DNA of 64,000 bases. Source: Burkholderia ubonensis. Its GTDB lineage: Bacteria > Pseudomonadota > Gammaproteobacteria > Burkholderiales > Burkholderiaceae. The translations under genes were made by a program, and so were the position numbers. This document shows positions 56,313 through 64,000 of the stretch, piece after piece. The DNA lies in NCBI RefSeq assembly GCF_902833085.1, contig NZ_CADFEB010000004.1, positions 558,001 to 622,000 on the forward strand. Direction: 5' to 3'. How positions within the stretch are numbered: position 1 is the first letter of the stretch; each line of letters opens with the position of its first letter. The notes below the pieces were generated by a model that saw only the letters and a program-made list of their open reading frames with translations, was not told the DNA's origin and searched no databases.

Positions 56313-56713
56313 ATTCAGGCCTGGGGAGATCGATCGGTGGGCGAAACAATAAGGTTCGCATCCCTCGCCGTACCCGTGCAAACGGGCTATCCTAGCGACT
56401 CGTAACGATTCGTAATACCAGCGGTCGCGGCGGCGAGGGGTCTTTTTACATACATTCGTGAATGTATATACAATACCACCCTACGATCGAATGGCCAAAG
56501 GGGCAATCAGTTAATATCCCACACTGCTGATTCCCGCCAAAGCACTACCAGCCCGCAGTTCGGGGCGTCTTCGTCGGCACAGTGGTTCCGTGCCGCTTGC
56601 TGTATCTAGCAGTCCAGTAATTCAGGTGTTCGATCCGCGCCGCAAGGCGCATCCGTGTTGCGTCCGGGCCGGGCGCGACACTCATTCCATTGGTTACACA
56701 CAGAGGTCGCTCC
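56313..56713. other. 401-base divergent regulatory region of the efflux operon
   Basis: It contains no gene. It carries the AcrR-like operator and promoter near 56445-56474, followed by about 240 bases of leader before the adaptor ATG. Another AT-rich repeat pair (TCGTAACGATTCGTAA, 56399-56414) may serve the repressor gene's own promoter. Confidence 0.6.
56445..56474 (+). promoter_or_regulatory. efflux promoter with AcrR-like operator
   Basis: The 24-base sequence at 56447-56470 (half-sites TACATACATTC and GAATGTATATA) is an almost perfect palindrome and nearly the same as the E. coli AcrR operator. TTTACA (56445) and TATACA (56467), 16 bases apart, form a -35/-10 pair that it overlaps. Confidence 0.7.
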
Positions 56714-58000
56714 ATGCGCGTCGAACGGGTTCCATACCGCTTAATCACTGTCGCGACGGCCGCCGTTTTCCTGGCCGCGTGCGGGAAAAAAGAATCGGCA
56801 CCGCCGCCGCAAACGCCGGAAGTCGGCGTCGTCACCGTCCAGCCGGAAACCGTGCCGGTCTTCACCGAACTGCCGGGCCGCACCAACGCGTTCCTCGTTG
56901 CGCAGGTGCGCGCGCGGGTCGACGGCATCGTGCTGCGCCGTGAATTCACCGAAGGCACCGACGTCAAGGCCGGCCAGCGCCTCTACAAGATCGACCCGGC
57001 GCCGTACCTCGCGCAACTGAACAGCGCGAAGGCGTCGCTCGCGAAGGCGCAGGCGAACCTCGCGACGCAGAACGCACTGGTGGCGCGCTACAAGGTGCTG
57101 GTGGGCGCGAACGCGATCAGCAAGCAGGACTACGACAACGCGGTCGCCGCGCAAGGGCAGGCGGCGGCGGACGTCGCCGCCGGCAAGGCGGCGGTGGACA
57201 CCGCGCAGATCAACCTCGGCTATACGGACGTGGTGTCGCCGATCACCGGCCGCGTCGGCATCTCGCAGGTCACGCCGGGTGCGTACGTGCAGGCGAGCCA
57301 GGCGACGCTGATGTCGACGGTGCAGCAGCTCGATCCGGTGTACGTGGACCTGACGCAGTCGAGCCTCGACGGGCTGAAGCTGCGCCAGGACGTGCAGAGC
57401 GGGCGGATCAAGACGAGCGGCCCGGGAGCGGCGAAGGTGTCGCTGATCCTGGAGGACGGCAAGACGTACTCGGAGCCGGGCAAGCTGCAGTTCTCGGACG
57501 TGACGGTGGATCAGGCGACGGGCTCGGTGACGATCCGCGCGATCTTCCCGAACCCGAACCGGGTGCTGCTGCCGGGGATGTTCGTGCGCGCGCGCATCGA
57601 GGAAGGCGTGAACGAGAACGCGTTCCTGGTGCCGCAGATCGGCGTCACGCATGACCAGAAGGGGCAGGCGGTCGCGCTGGTGGTGGGCGCGGACAACAAG
57701 GTCGCGCCGCGTCCGCTGACGACGACGGGCATGCAGGGGCAGAACTGGGTCGTCGAAGGCGGCCTGCAGGCGGGCGACCGGGTGATCGTGCAGGGCATCG
57801 ACAAGGTGCGTCCGGGCGCGACCGTGAAGACCGTTGCGGCCCAGCTTGCGCAGGCGCAGGGCGCCGCAGCAGGGGCAGCAGCGCCGGCCGCCGCGCCGTC
57901 GTCGGGTTCGTCGCCCGCCGCGGCGTCGCCGGCCGCCTCGTCGGCTGCAGCGTCGGGCGCTGCCCCGGCGAGCGCTGCCGCCGCGTCGAGTGCTCATTAA
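56714..58000 (+). CDS. RND efflux periplasmic adaptor lipoprotein
   Basis: A 428-residue membrane-fusion protein. The lipobox is LAAC23. The order is biotinyl-lipoyl motif (ARVDGIVLRREFTEGTDVKAGQ), coiled-coil hairpin (about 90-170), second lipoyl half (SPITGRVG) and beta-barrel. The last 50 residues are an unusual Ala/Ser/Pro tail. It bridges the RND pump and the outer-membrane channel. First of a three-gene operon; I recall this as the RND-4 type locus of the cepacia complex. Confidence 0.93.
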   Translation: MRVERVPYRLITVATAAVFLAACGKKESAPPPQTPEVGVVTVQPETVPVFTELPGRTNAFLVAQVRARVDGIVLRREFTEGTDVKAGQRLYKIDPAPYLAQLNSAKASLAKAQANLATQNALVARYKVLVGANAISKQDYDNAVAAQGQAAADVAAGKAAVDTAQINLGYTDVVSPITGRVGISQVTPGAYVQASQATLMSTVQQLDPVYVDLTQSSLDGLKLRQDVQSGRIKTSGPGAAKVSLILEDGKTYSEPGKLQFSDVTVDQATGSVTIRAIFPNPNRVLLPGMFVRARIEEGVNENAFLVPQIGVTHDQKGQAVALVVGADNKVAPRPLTTTGMQGQNWVVEGGLQAGDRVIVQGIDKVRPGATVKTVAAQLAQAQGAAAGAAAPAAAPSSGSSPAAASPAASSAAASGAAPASAAAASSAH

Positions 58001-58015
58001 CAGGGAGCCTGTTTC

Positions 58016-61000
58016 ATGGCAAAGTTTTTTATCGATCGCCCGATCTTTGCATGGGTGATCGCCATCATCCTGATGCTGGCCGGGGTCGCGGCGATCTTCA
58101 CGCTGCCGATCGCGCAGTATCCGACGATCGCGCCGCCATCGATCCAGATCTCCGCGAACTACCCGGGCGCTTCCGCGAAGACGGTGGAAGACACGGTGAC
58201 GCAGGTGATCGAGCAGCAGATGAGCGGTCTCGACAACTTCCTGTACATGTCGTCGACGAGTGACGACTCGGGCACGGCGACGATCACGCTGACGTTCGCG
58301 CCGGGCACCAACGCCGACATCGCGCAGGTCCAGGTGCAGAACAAGCTGTCGCTCGCGACGCCGATCCTGCCGCAGGTCGTGCAGCAGCTCGGCCTGTCGG
58401 TGACGAAGTCGAGCAGCAGCTTCCTGCTGGTGCTCGCCTTCACGTCCGAAGACGGCAGCATGAGCCGCTACGACCTCGCGAACTACGTCGCGTCGCACGT
58501 GAAGGACCCGATCAGCCGGCTCAACGGCGTCGGCACCGTCACGCTGTTCGGCTCGCAGTACGCGATGCGGATCTGGCTCGATCCGACCCGCCTGACCAAC
58601 TACGGCCTCACGCCGGTCGACGTGACCAACGCGATCAGCGCGCAGAACGTGCAGGTCGCGGGCGGCCAGCTCGGCGGCACGCCGGCGAAGCCCGGCACGA
58701 TGCTGCAGGCGACGATCACCGAGGCGACGCTGCTGCGCACGCCGGAGGAGTTCGGCAACATCCTGCTGAAGGTCAACCAGGACGGTTCGCAGGTTCGCCT
58801 GAAGGATGTCGGGCACGTCGCGCTCGGCGCGGAAAACTACAACTTCGACACCAAGTACAACGGCAAGCCGAGCGCGGCGCTGGGCATCCAGCTCGCGACC
58901 AACGCGAACGCGCTCGCGACCGCGAAGGCGGTGCGCCAGCAGGTGGACACGCTGTCGAAGTACTTCCCGCACGGCCTGTCGGTGTCGTATCCGTATGACA
59001 CGACGCCGTTCGTGAAGCTGTCGATCGAGGAAGTGGTCAAGACGCTGCTCGAAGGCATCGTGCTGGTGTTCCTCGTGATGTACCTGTTCCTGCAGAACCT
59101 GCGGGCGACGATCATCCCGACGATCGCGGTGCCGGTGGTGCTGCTCGGCACGTTCGCGATCATGTCGATGGTGGGCTTCTCGATCAACACGCTGTCGATG
59201 TTCGGCCTCGTGCTCGCGATCGGCCTCCTGGTCGACGATGCGATCGTGGTGGTGGAGAACGTCGAGCGGGTGATGGCGGAGGAGGGGTTGTCGCCGAAGG
59301 AGGCGACCCGCAAGGCAATGGGCCAGATCACCGGCGCGCTGGTCGGCGTCGCGCTCGTGCTGTCGGCGGTGTTCGTGCCGGTGGCGTTCTCGGGCGGCTC
59401 GGTCGGCGCGATCTATCGTCAGTTCTCGCTGACGATCGTGTCGGCGATGGTGCTGTCGGTGCTCGTCGCGTTGATCCTGACGCCGGCGCTGTGCGCGACG
59501 ATCCTCAAGCCGATCCCGCAGGGCCACCACGAGGAGAAGAAGGGCTTCTTCGGCTGGTTCAACCGCACGTTCAACCAGAGCCGCGACAAGTACCACGTCG
59601 GCGTGCACCACGTGATCAAGCGCTCGGGCCGCTGGCTCATCATCTATCTGGTCGTGATCGTCGCGGTCGGCCTGCTGTTCGTGCGCCTGCCGAAGTCGTT
59701 CCTGCCGGATGAGGACCAGGGCCTGATGTTCGTGATCGTGCAGACGCCGTCCGGCTCGACGCAGGAAACCACCGCGAAGACGCTCGCGAACATTTCCGAC
59801 TACCTGCTGAACGACGAGAAGGAAATCGTCGAGTCCGCGTTCACGGTCAACGGCTTCAGCTTCGCGGGCCGCGGCCAGAACTCGGGTCTCGTGTTCGTCA
59901 GGCTGAAGGATTACGCGCAGCGTCAGCACGCGAACCAGAAGGTCCAGGCGCTGATCGGCCGGATGTTCGGGCGTTACTCGAAGTACAAGGACGCGCTGGT
60001 GATTCCGTTCAACCCGCCGTCGATTCCGGAACTCGGCACCGCCGCCGGCTTCGACTTCGAGCTGACGGACAACGCGGGCGTCGGCCACGACGCGCTGATG
60101 GCCGCGCGCAACCAGCTGCTGATGATGGCTTCGAAGGATCCGACGCTGCAGGGCGTGCGTCCGAACGGCCTGAACGATACGCCGCAGTACAAGGTGGACA
60201 TCGACCGCGAGAAGGCGAACGCACTCGGCGTGACGGCGGATGCGATCGACCAGACGTTCTCGATCGCGTGGGCGTCGAAGTACGTGAACAACTTCCTCGA
60301 CACGGACGGCCGGATCAAGAAGGTGTACGTACAGTCCGACGCGCCGTTCCGGATGACGCCGGAAGACATGAACGTCTGGTACGTGCGCAACGGCGCGGGC
60401 GGGATGGTGCCGTTCGGCGCGTTCGCGACCGGCCACTGGACCTACGGCTCGCCGAAGCTCGAGCGCTACAACGGCATCTCGGCGATGGAAATCCAGGGCC
60501 AGGCCGCACCGGGCAAGTCGACCGGCCAGGCGATGGCGGCGATGGAAGCGCTCGCGAAGAAGCTGCCGGAAGGCGTCGGCTACTCGTGGACGGGGCTGTC
60601 GTACCAGGAAATCCAGTCGGGCTCGCAGGCGCCGATCCTGTATGCGATCTCGATCCTCGTCGTGTTCCTGTGTCTCGCGGCGCTGTATGAAAGCTGGTCG
60701 ATTCCGTTCTCGGTGATCATGGTCGTGCCGCTCGGCGTGATCGGCGCGCTGCTCGCGGCGACGCTGCGCGGCCTCGAGAACGACGTGTTCTTCCAGGTCG
60801 GCCTGCTGACCACGGTGGGCCTGTCCGCGAAGAACGCGATCCTGATCGTCGAGTTCGCGCGCGAGCTGCAGGTAACGGAGAAGATGGGGCCGATCGAGGC
60901 CGCGCTGGAAGCGGCGCGCCTGCGGCTGCGTCCGATCCTGATGACGTCGCTCGCGTTCATTCTCGGCGTGATGCCGCTCGCGATCAGCAACGGCGCGGGC

Positions 61001-61216
61001 TCGGCGAGCCAGCACGCGATCGGTACCGGCGTGATCGGCGGGATGATCACCGCGACGTTCCTCGCGATCTTCATGATCCCGATGTTCTTCGTGAAGATCC
61101 GCGCGATCTTCAGCGGCGAGAAGGAAGACGTCGACGAGGCGCTGCGTCTTGCGCAGGATCACATGCACCAGGCGGAGAAGGGCGACCACGGCGACGACGA
61201 GAAGAAGGGGCAGTGA
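58016..61216 (+). CDS. RND multidrug efflux transporter (AcrB type)
   Basis: A 1066-residue HAE1-family inner-membrane pump. The N-terminus [17 protein letters not shown] and the proton-relay D407/D408 ([14 protein letters not shown]) line up with AcrB. The second relay lysine lies in the segment [17 protein letters not shown]. Two large periplasmic loops and twelve membrane helices are apparent. It is 16 bases after the adaptor gene, with GGGAGCC in front. Confidence 0.95.
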   Translation: MAKFFIDRPIFAWVIAIILMLAGVAAIFTLPIAQYPTIAPPSIQISANYPGASAKTVEDTVTQVIEQQMSGLDNFLYMSSTSDDSGTATITLTFAPGTNADIAQVQVQNKLSLATPILPQVVQQLGLSVTKSSSSFLLVLAFTSEDGSMSRYDLANYVASHVKDPISRLNGVGTVTLFGSQYAMRIWLDPTRLTNYGLTPVDVTNAISAQNVQVAGGQLGGTPAKPGTMLQATITEATLLRTPEEFGNILLKVNQDGSQVRLKDVGHVALGAENYNFDTKYNGKPSAALGIQLATNANALATAKAVRQQVDTLSKYFPHGLSVSYPYDTTPFVKLSIEEVVKTLLEGIVLVFLVMYLFLQNLRATIIPTIAVPVVLLGTFAIMSMVGFSINTLSMFGLVLAIGLLVDDAIVVVENVERVMAEEGLSPKEATRKAMGQITGALVGVALVLSAVFVPVAFSGGSVGAIYRQFSLTIVSAMVLSVLVALILTPALCATILKPIPQGHHEEKKGFFGWFNRTFNQSRDKYHVGVHHVIKRSGRWLIIYLVVIVAVGLLFVRLPKSFLPDEDQGLMFVIVQTPSGSTQETTAKTLANISDYLLNDEKEIVESAFTVNGFSFAGRGQNSGLVFVRLKDYAQRQHANQKVQALIGRMFGRYSKYKDALVIPFNPPSIPELGTAAGFDFELTDNAGVGHDALMAARNQLLMMASKDPTLQGVRPNGLNDTPQYKVDIDREKANALGVTADAIDQTFSIAWASKYVNNFLDTDGRIKKVYVQSDAPFRMTPEDMNVWYVRNGAGGMVPFGAFATGHWTYGSPKLERYNGISAMEIQGQAAPGKSTGQAMAAMEALAKKLPEGVGYSWTGLSYQEIQSGSQAPILYAISILVVFLCLAALYESWSIPFSVIMVVPLGVIGALLAATLRGLENDVFFQVGLLTTVGLSAKNAILIVEFARELQVTEKMGPIEAALEAARLRLRPILMTSLAFILGVMPLAISNGAGSASQHAIGTGVIGGMITATFLAIFMIPMFFVKIRAIFSGEKEDVDEALRLAQDHMHQAEKGDHGDDEKKGQ

Positions 61217-62754
61217 TGATGCAAAAACATGCTTTGACTGCAAGCGCGGTCGCACTGGCCGCCGCGCTCTTCGCCACGGGCTGCACGATGGCGCCGCATT
61301 ACAAGCGGCCCGATGCGCCCGTTTCGCAGGCGTTCCCGTCCGGCGGCGTCTATGCGACGCAGCCGGCCGCGGCGGCCGGCGCGCGCAGCGCGAACGGCCA
61401 GGCGGCGACCGACATCGGCTGGCGCGAGTTCTTCGTCGATCCGCGCCTGCAGCGGCTGATCGACATCGCGCTGAAGAACAACCGCGACCTGCGGGTCGCG
61501 GTGCTGAACATCGCGGCCGCGCGCGCGCAGTACCAGATCACGCGCGCGGACCTGTTCCCGAAGCTCGACGCGGTGGGCACCGGCAATCGCCAGCGGCTGC
61601 CGAACGCGCTGACGGCCATCCCGGGGCGCAACATCTCGACGACCTACAACGTCGGGCTGCAGGCGTCGTGGGAGCTCGACCTGTTCGGCCGGATCCAGAG
61701 CCTGAAGGACCAGGCGCTCGCGAAATACCTCGCGACCGCGCAGGCCCGCAAGGCGTCGGAGATCGCGCTGGTCGCGCAGGTTGCGGACCAGTACCTGACG
61801 GTGCTGTCGACCGACGACCTGCTGAAGGTGACGGAAAACACGCTGAAATCCGCGCAGGCGTCGTACGACCTGACGAAGCTGAAGTTCGACAACGGCACCG
61901 GCTCGGAGCTCGACCTGCGCCAGGCGCAGACGATCGTCGAAACGGCGCTCGCGAACCAGCAGGCGCAGGCGCGTGCGCGTGCGCAGGCGGTGAACGCGCT
62001 GGTGCTGCTGATCGGCGAGCCGCTGCCGGACGACCTGCCGGCGGGCATGCCGCTCGACGCGCAGAATTTCCTGACCGACATCCCGGCCGGGTTGCCGTCG
62101 GATCTGCTGACGCGTCGTCCGGACATCATGGAAGCCGAGCAGAACCTGCTCGCGGCGAATGCGAACATCGGCGCGGCACGGGCGGCGTTCTTCCCGCGCA
62201 TCTCGCTGACGGGCGCGTTCGGCACCGCGAGCCCGACGCTCGGCGGGCTGTTCAAGGCCGGCACCGCGGCGTGGTCGTTCGCGCCGCAGATCGCGATGCC
62301 GATCTTCGAGGGCGGCGCGAACCTCGCCAATCTCGATCTCGCGAACGTGCAGAAGCGCATCGAGATCGCGAACTACGAGAAGGCGATCCAGTCGGCGTTC
62401 CGCGAAGTGGCGGACGGCCTCGCTGCGCGCGGCACGTACGACCAGCAGATCGCCGCGCTGCAGCGCAACGAGCACGCGCAGCAGCGTCGCTACGACCTGT
62501 CGGACCTGCGCTACAAGAACGGCGTCGACAGCTACCTGTCGGTGCTGACCGCGCAGACCGACCTGTATGCGGCGCAGCAGTCGCTGATCAACGCGCGGCT
62601 CGCACGGTGGACGAACCTCGTCGACCTGTATCGCTCGCTGGGCGGCGGATGGATCGAGCGGGCCGGCGAGACGCCGCGCCCGGCCGACCAGCCGGTCGAC
62701 TACGGCAAGGCGGCCGCGCCTGCACCGGCGTCGGCCGCTGCGGCGAAGGGCTGA
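61216..62754 (+). CDS. RND efflux outer-membrane factor (OprM/NodT type)
   Basis: A 512-residue outer-membrane lipoprotein channel. The lipobox is FATGC23. Two OEP repeats, each with long helices, are visible (KNNRDLRVAVLNI; LLTRRPDIMEAEQNLLAANANIGAARAAFFPRISL). The start overlaps the pump's stop codon (ATG 61216, GTG 61213 and ATG 61219 are options). It completes the tripartite pump. Confidence 0.93.
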   Translation: MMQKHALTASAVALAAALFATGCTMAPHYKRPDAPVSQAFPSGGVYATQPAAAAGARSANGQAATDIGWREFFVDPRLQRLIDIALKNNRDLRVAVLNIAAARAQYQITRADLFPKLDAVGTGNRQRLPNALTAIPGRNISTTYNVGLQASWELDLFGRIQSLKDQALAKYLATAQARKASEIALVAQVADQYLTVLSTDDLLKVTENTLKSAQASYDLTKLKFDNGTGSELDLRQAQTIVETALANQQAQARARAQAVNALVLLIGEPLPDDLPAGMPLDAQNFLTDIPAGLPSDLLTRRPDIMEAEQNLLAANANIGAARAAFFPRISLTGAFGTASPTLGGLFKAGTAAWSFAPQIAMPIFEGGANLANLDLANVQKRIEIANYEKAIQSAFREVADGLAARGTYDQQIAALQRNEHAQQRRYDLSDLRYKNGVDSYLSVLTAQTDLYAAQQSLINARLARWTNLVDLYRSLGGGWIERAGETPRPADQPVDYGKAAAPAPASAAAAKG

Positions 62755-62859
62755 GCGCCGCCGGTCGTCGCGATGCATGGCGGGCAACCGCCGGCATCGA
62801 GCCGGCGGGCGTTGCGTGCGTGACGCAACCAGGATACGCACGCAACGCTCCGCAAATGA

Positions 62860-62895
62860 CAACGCCACGGATGAGAATCCGTGGCGTTGCTTTTT
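62860..62895 (+). terminator. Rho-independent terminator of the efflux operon
   Basis: A 13-base stem CAACGCCACGGAT/ATCCGTGGCGTTG with a GAGA loop, then CTTTTT. Confidence 0.92.
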
Positions 62896-62944
62896 GGGCG
62901 GGGGCTTTGCACGTGCAAAGTTGGCGCGCGTGCTGGACGCAAAC

Positions 62945-62975
62945 AAACACGCCACGACGATGTCGTGGCGTGTTT
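62945..62975 (-). terminator. terminator of the permease gene
   Basis: A 14-base perfect stem AAACACGCCACGAC/GTCGTGGCGTGTTT with a three-base loop. On the minus strand GTTTGTTTG-like sequence follows, 40 bases past the permease stop. Confidence 0.8.
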
Positions 62976-63015
62976 CGATCCAAACGCAGCGCCGCATCGC
63001 GGCGCGATCGGGCGG

Positions 63016-64000
63016 TCAGTGCAGGTCGGCCGGTCGCCCGTCGAAATCATGACCGGCGCGGCGGATGTCGCACTTCGCTTCCTTCTCGCCCTTCACGCCG
63101 TTGAACACGATGTTCAGGATTACCGCCGATACCGACGCGAGCAGGATGCCGCTGTGCAGGATCGGCGCGAGCGCGCCCGGCAGCTTCGAGAAGAAGTGCG
63201 GCGACACGACCGGCACGAGGCCGAGGCCGATGCTGACCGCGACGACGAACAGGTTGTGGTGGTTCTCCACGAAGTCGACCTTCGACAGCACCTTCACGCC
63301 GTTCGCCGCGACCATCCCGAACATCACGATCCCCGCGCCGCCGAGCACGAACGGCGGCACCGACGCGACCACCTGCGCCATCTTCGGGAACAGGCCGAGC
63401 AGCACCAGGATCACGCCGCCCGTCGCGCACACGAAGCGGCTCTTCACGCCCGTCACGCCGATCAGGCCGACGTTCTGCGAGAACGACGTATGCGGGAACG
63501 AGTTGAAGATGCCGCCGATCAGCGTGCCGAGGCCGTCGACGCGCAGGCCGCGCACGAGGCGATCCTGGTCCACCGGACGATCGACCATGTCGCCGACCGC
63601 GAGGAACATCCCGGTCGATTCGATGAACGTGACGAACATCACCGTGACCATCGTCGCGATCGACAGCGGGTCGAAGTGCGGCCAGCCGAAGTGGAACGGC
63701 ATCACGAAGCCGACCCACGGCGCGATCGACACGCCGTCGGTGTTCACGCGGCCGAGCGCGAACGCGATCGCGAAGCCCGCGACGATGCCGAGCAGCACCG
63801 AGATGTTCGCGATGAAGCCGCGGCCGAACTTGTTGATCAGCAGGATCAGCGTGAGCACGAGCAGCGACAGGCCGAGGTAGACGGGGCTGCCGTATTCCGG
63901 ATTGCCGACGCCGCCTGCGGCCCAGTTGATCCCGACTTCCATCAGCGACAGGCCGATCACCGAGATCACCGTGCCGACGACGACGGGCGGGAAGAACCGC
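63016..64000 (-). CDS. NCS2-family nucleobase (xanthine/urate-type) permease, 5' end outside window
   Basis: The last about 328 residues of a nucleobase:cation symporter-2 protein; the frame runs on past the window edge (FFPPVVVGTVISVIG). Signature segments are VTFIESTGMFLAVGDM, GTLIGGIFNSFPHTSFSQNVGLIGVTGVKSRFV and GVKVLSKVDF. The NSFPHTSFSQN motif places it with xanthine/uric acid permeases (XanQ, UacT) rather than uracil carriers, with moderate certainty. Confidence 0.88.
   Translation of the reverse strand, partial: RFFPPVVVGTVISVIGLSLMEVGINWAAGGVGNPEYGSPVYLGLSLLVLTLILLINKFGRGFIANISVLLGIVAGFAIAFALGRVNTDGVSIAPWVGFVMPFHFGWPHFDPLSIATMVTVMFVTFIESTGMFLAVGDMVDRPVDQDRLVRGLRVDGLGTLIGGIFNSFPHTSFSQNVGLIGVTGVKSRFVCATGGVILVLLGLFPKMAQVVASVPPFVLGGAGIVMFGMVAANGVKVLSKVDFVENHHNLFVVAVSIGLGLVPVVSPHFFSKLPGALAPILHSGILLASVSAVILNIVFNGVKGEKEAKCDIRRAGHDFDGRPADLH

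Noticed and set aside
56741-61255. A 1504-codon open frame on the minus strand
   Set aside because: It lies opposite the adaptor and RND pump genes, is full of Arg/His/Asp low-complexity sequence and has no domain: a shadow of GC-rich codons.

Overview
The window is high-GC (about two thirds G+C) beta-proteobacterial chromosome, almost certainly from the Burkholderia cepacia complex. The evidence is the gene content and order: recA-recX-DUF2889-sucCD-terC-pilin-pglL, and dacB-two-component-degP/mucD followed by a TetR-regulated RND pump. Proteins are very close to the Burkholderia forms as I remember them. No species call is attempted.

Layout. (1) 1-9347 is accessory. It holds the end of an unknown gene, an orphan PAAR protein, and an unusual lipid/acyl-amide metabolism cluster in divergent blocks: a fatty acid desaturase, a GH3-type acyl-amido synthetase and a Rieske oxygenase (minus strand); a diiron-type hydrolase and an alpha/beta hydrolase (plus); two tandem acyltransferase-like genes (minus); and a PAP2 phosphatase fused to a second desaturase (plus). 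A tRNA-Met(CAT) gene follows at 9543-9619. (2) 9742-13929: MHS-type transporter with a TctDE-like two-component system. (3) 14117-24317: core genes recA (LexA box in its promoter), recX, DUF2889 gene, sucCD, terC, a type IV pilin, the O-oligosaccharyltransferase pglL, a TonB-like lipoprotein and a secreted unknown. (4) 24318-27390: a small lower-GC island with a GIY-YIG protein, a 55-residue protein and a PD-(D/E)XK-like nuclease in overlapping genes, next to a tyrosine integrase broken by two nonsense codons. (5) 27498-46451: housekeeping genes moaC, M48 protease, YheT hydrolase, waaF, a zinc-finger protein, ilvE, azlCD, pgk, pyk, fba, purC, purE, purK, a Sua5-type synthase, a GDSL lipoprotein and a sterol-desaturase-family protein. 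(6) 46691-56312: envelope stress and regulation, with dacB, an OmpR-type two-component system, DegP/MucD preceded by PmrA-box-like repeats, small unknowns, a GlxA-type AraC regulator, an isochorismatase-like hydrolase and a TetR regulator. (7) 56714-62754: tripartite RND efflux operon with an AcrR-like operator in its promoter. (8) 63016-64000: truncated NCS2 nucleobase permease.

The genes work together in recognisable blocks. recA/recX are SOS-controlled. sucCD is a TCA step. pgk/pyk/fba form a glycolysis neighbourhood and purC/purE/purK a purine one. The pilin and PglL sit together as possible substrate and glycosyltransferase. The TetR protein faces its efflux operon across a 24-bp palindrome. 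The most promising undescribed systems are the lipid/amide cluster (426-9347), especially its PAP2-desaturase fusion, and the two-nuclease island operon (24752-26185). I recall that Burkholderia has a described antifungal lipid-type locus (afc) encoding desaturase and GH3-like proteins, so the first may be a relative of afc rather than wholly new.
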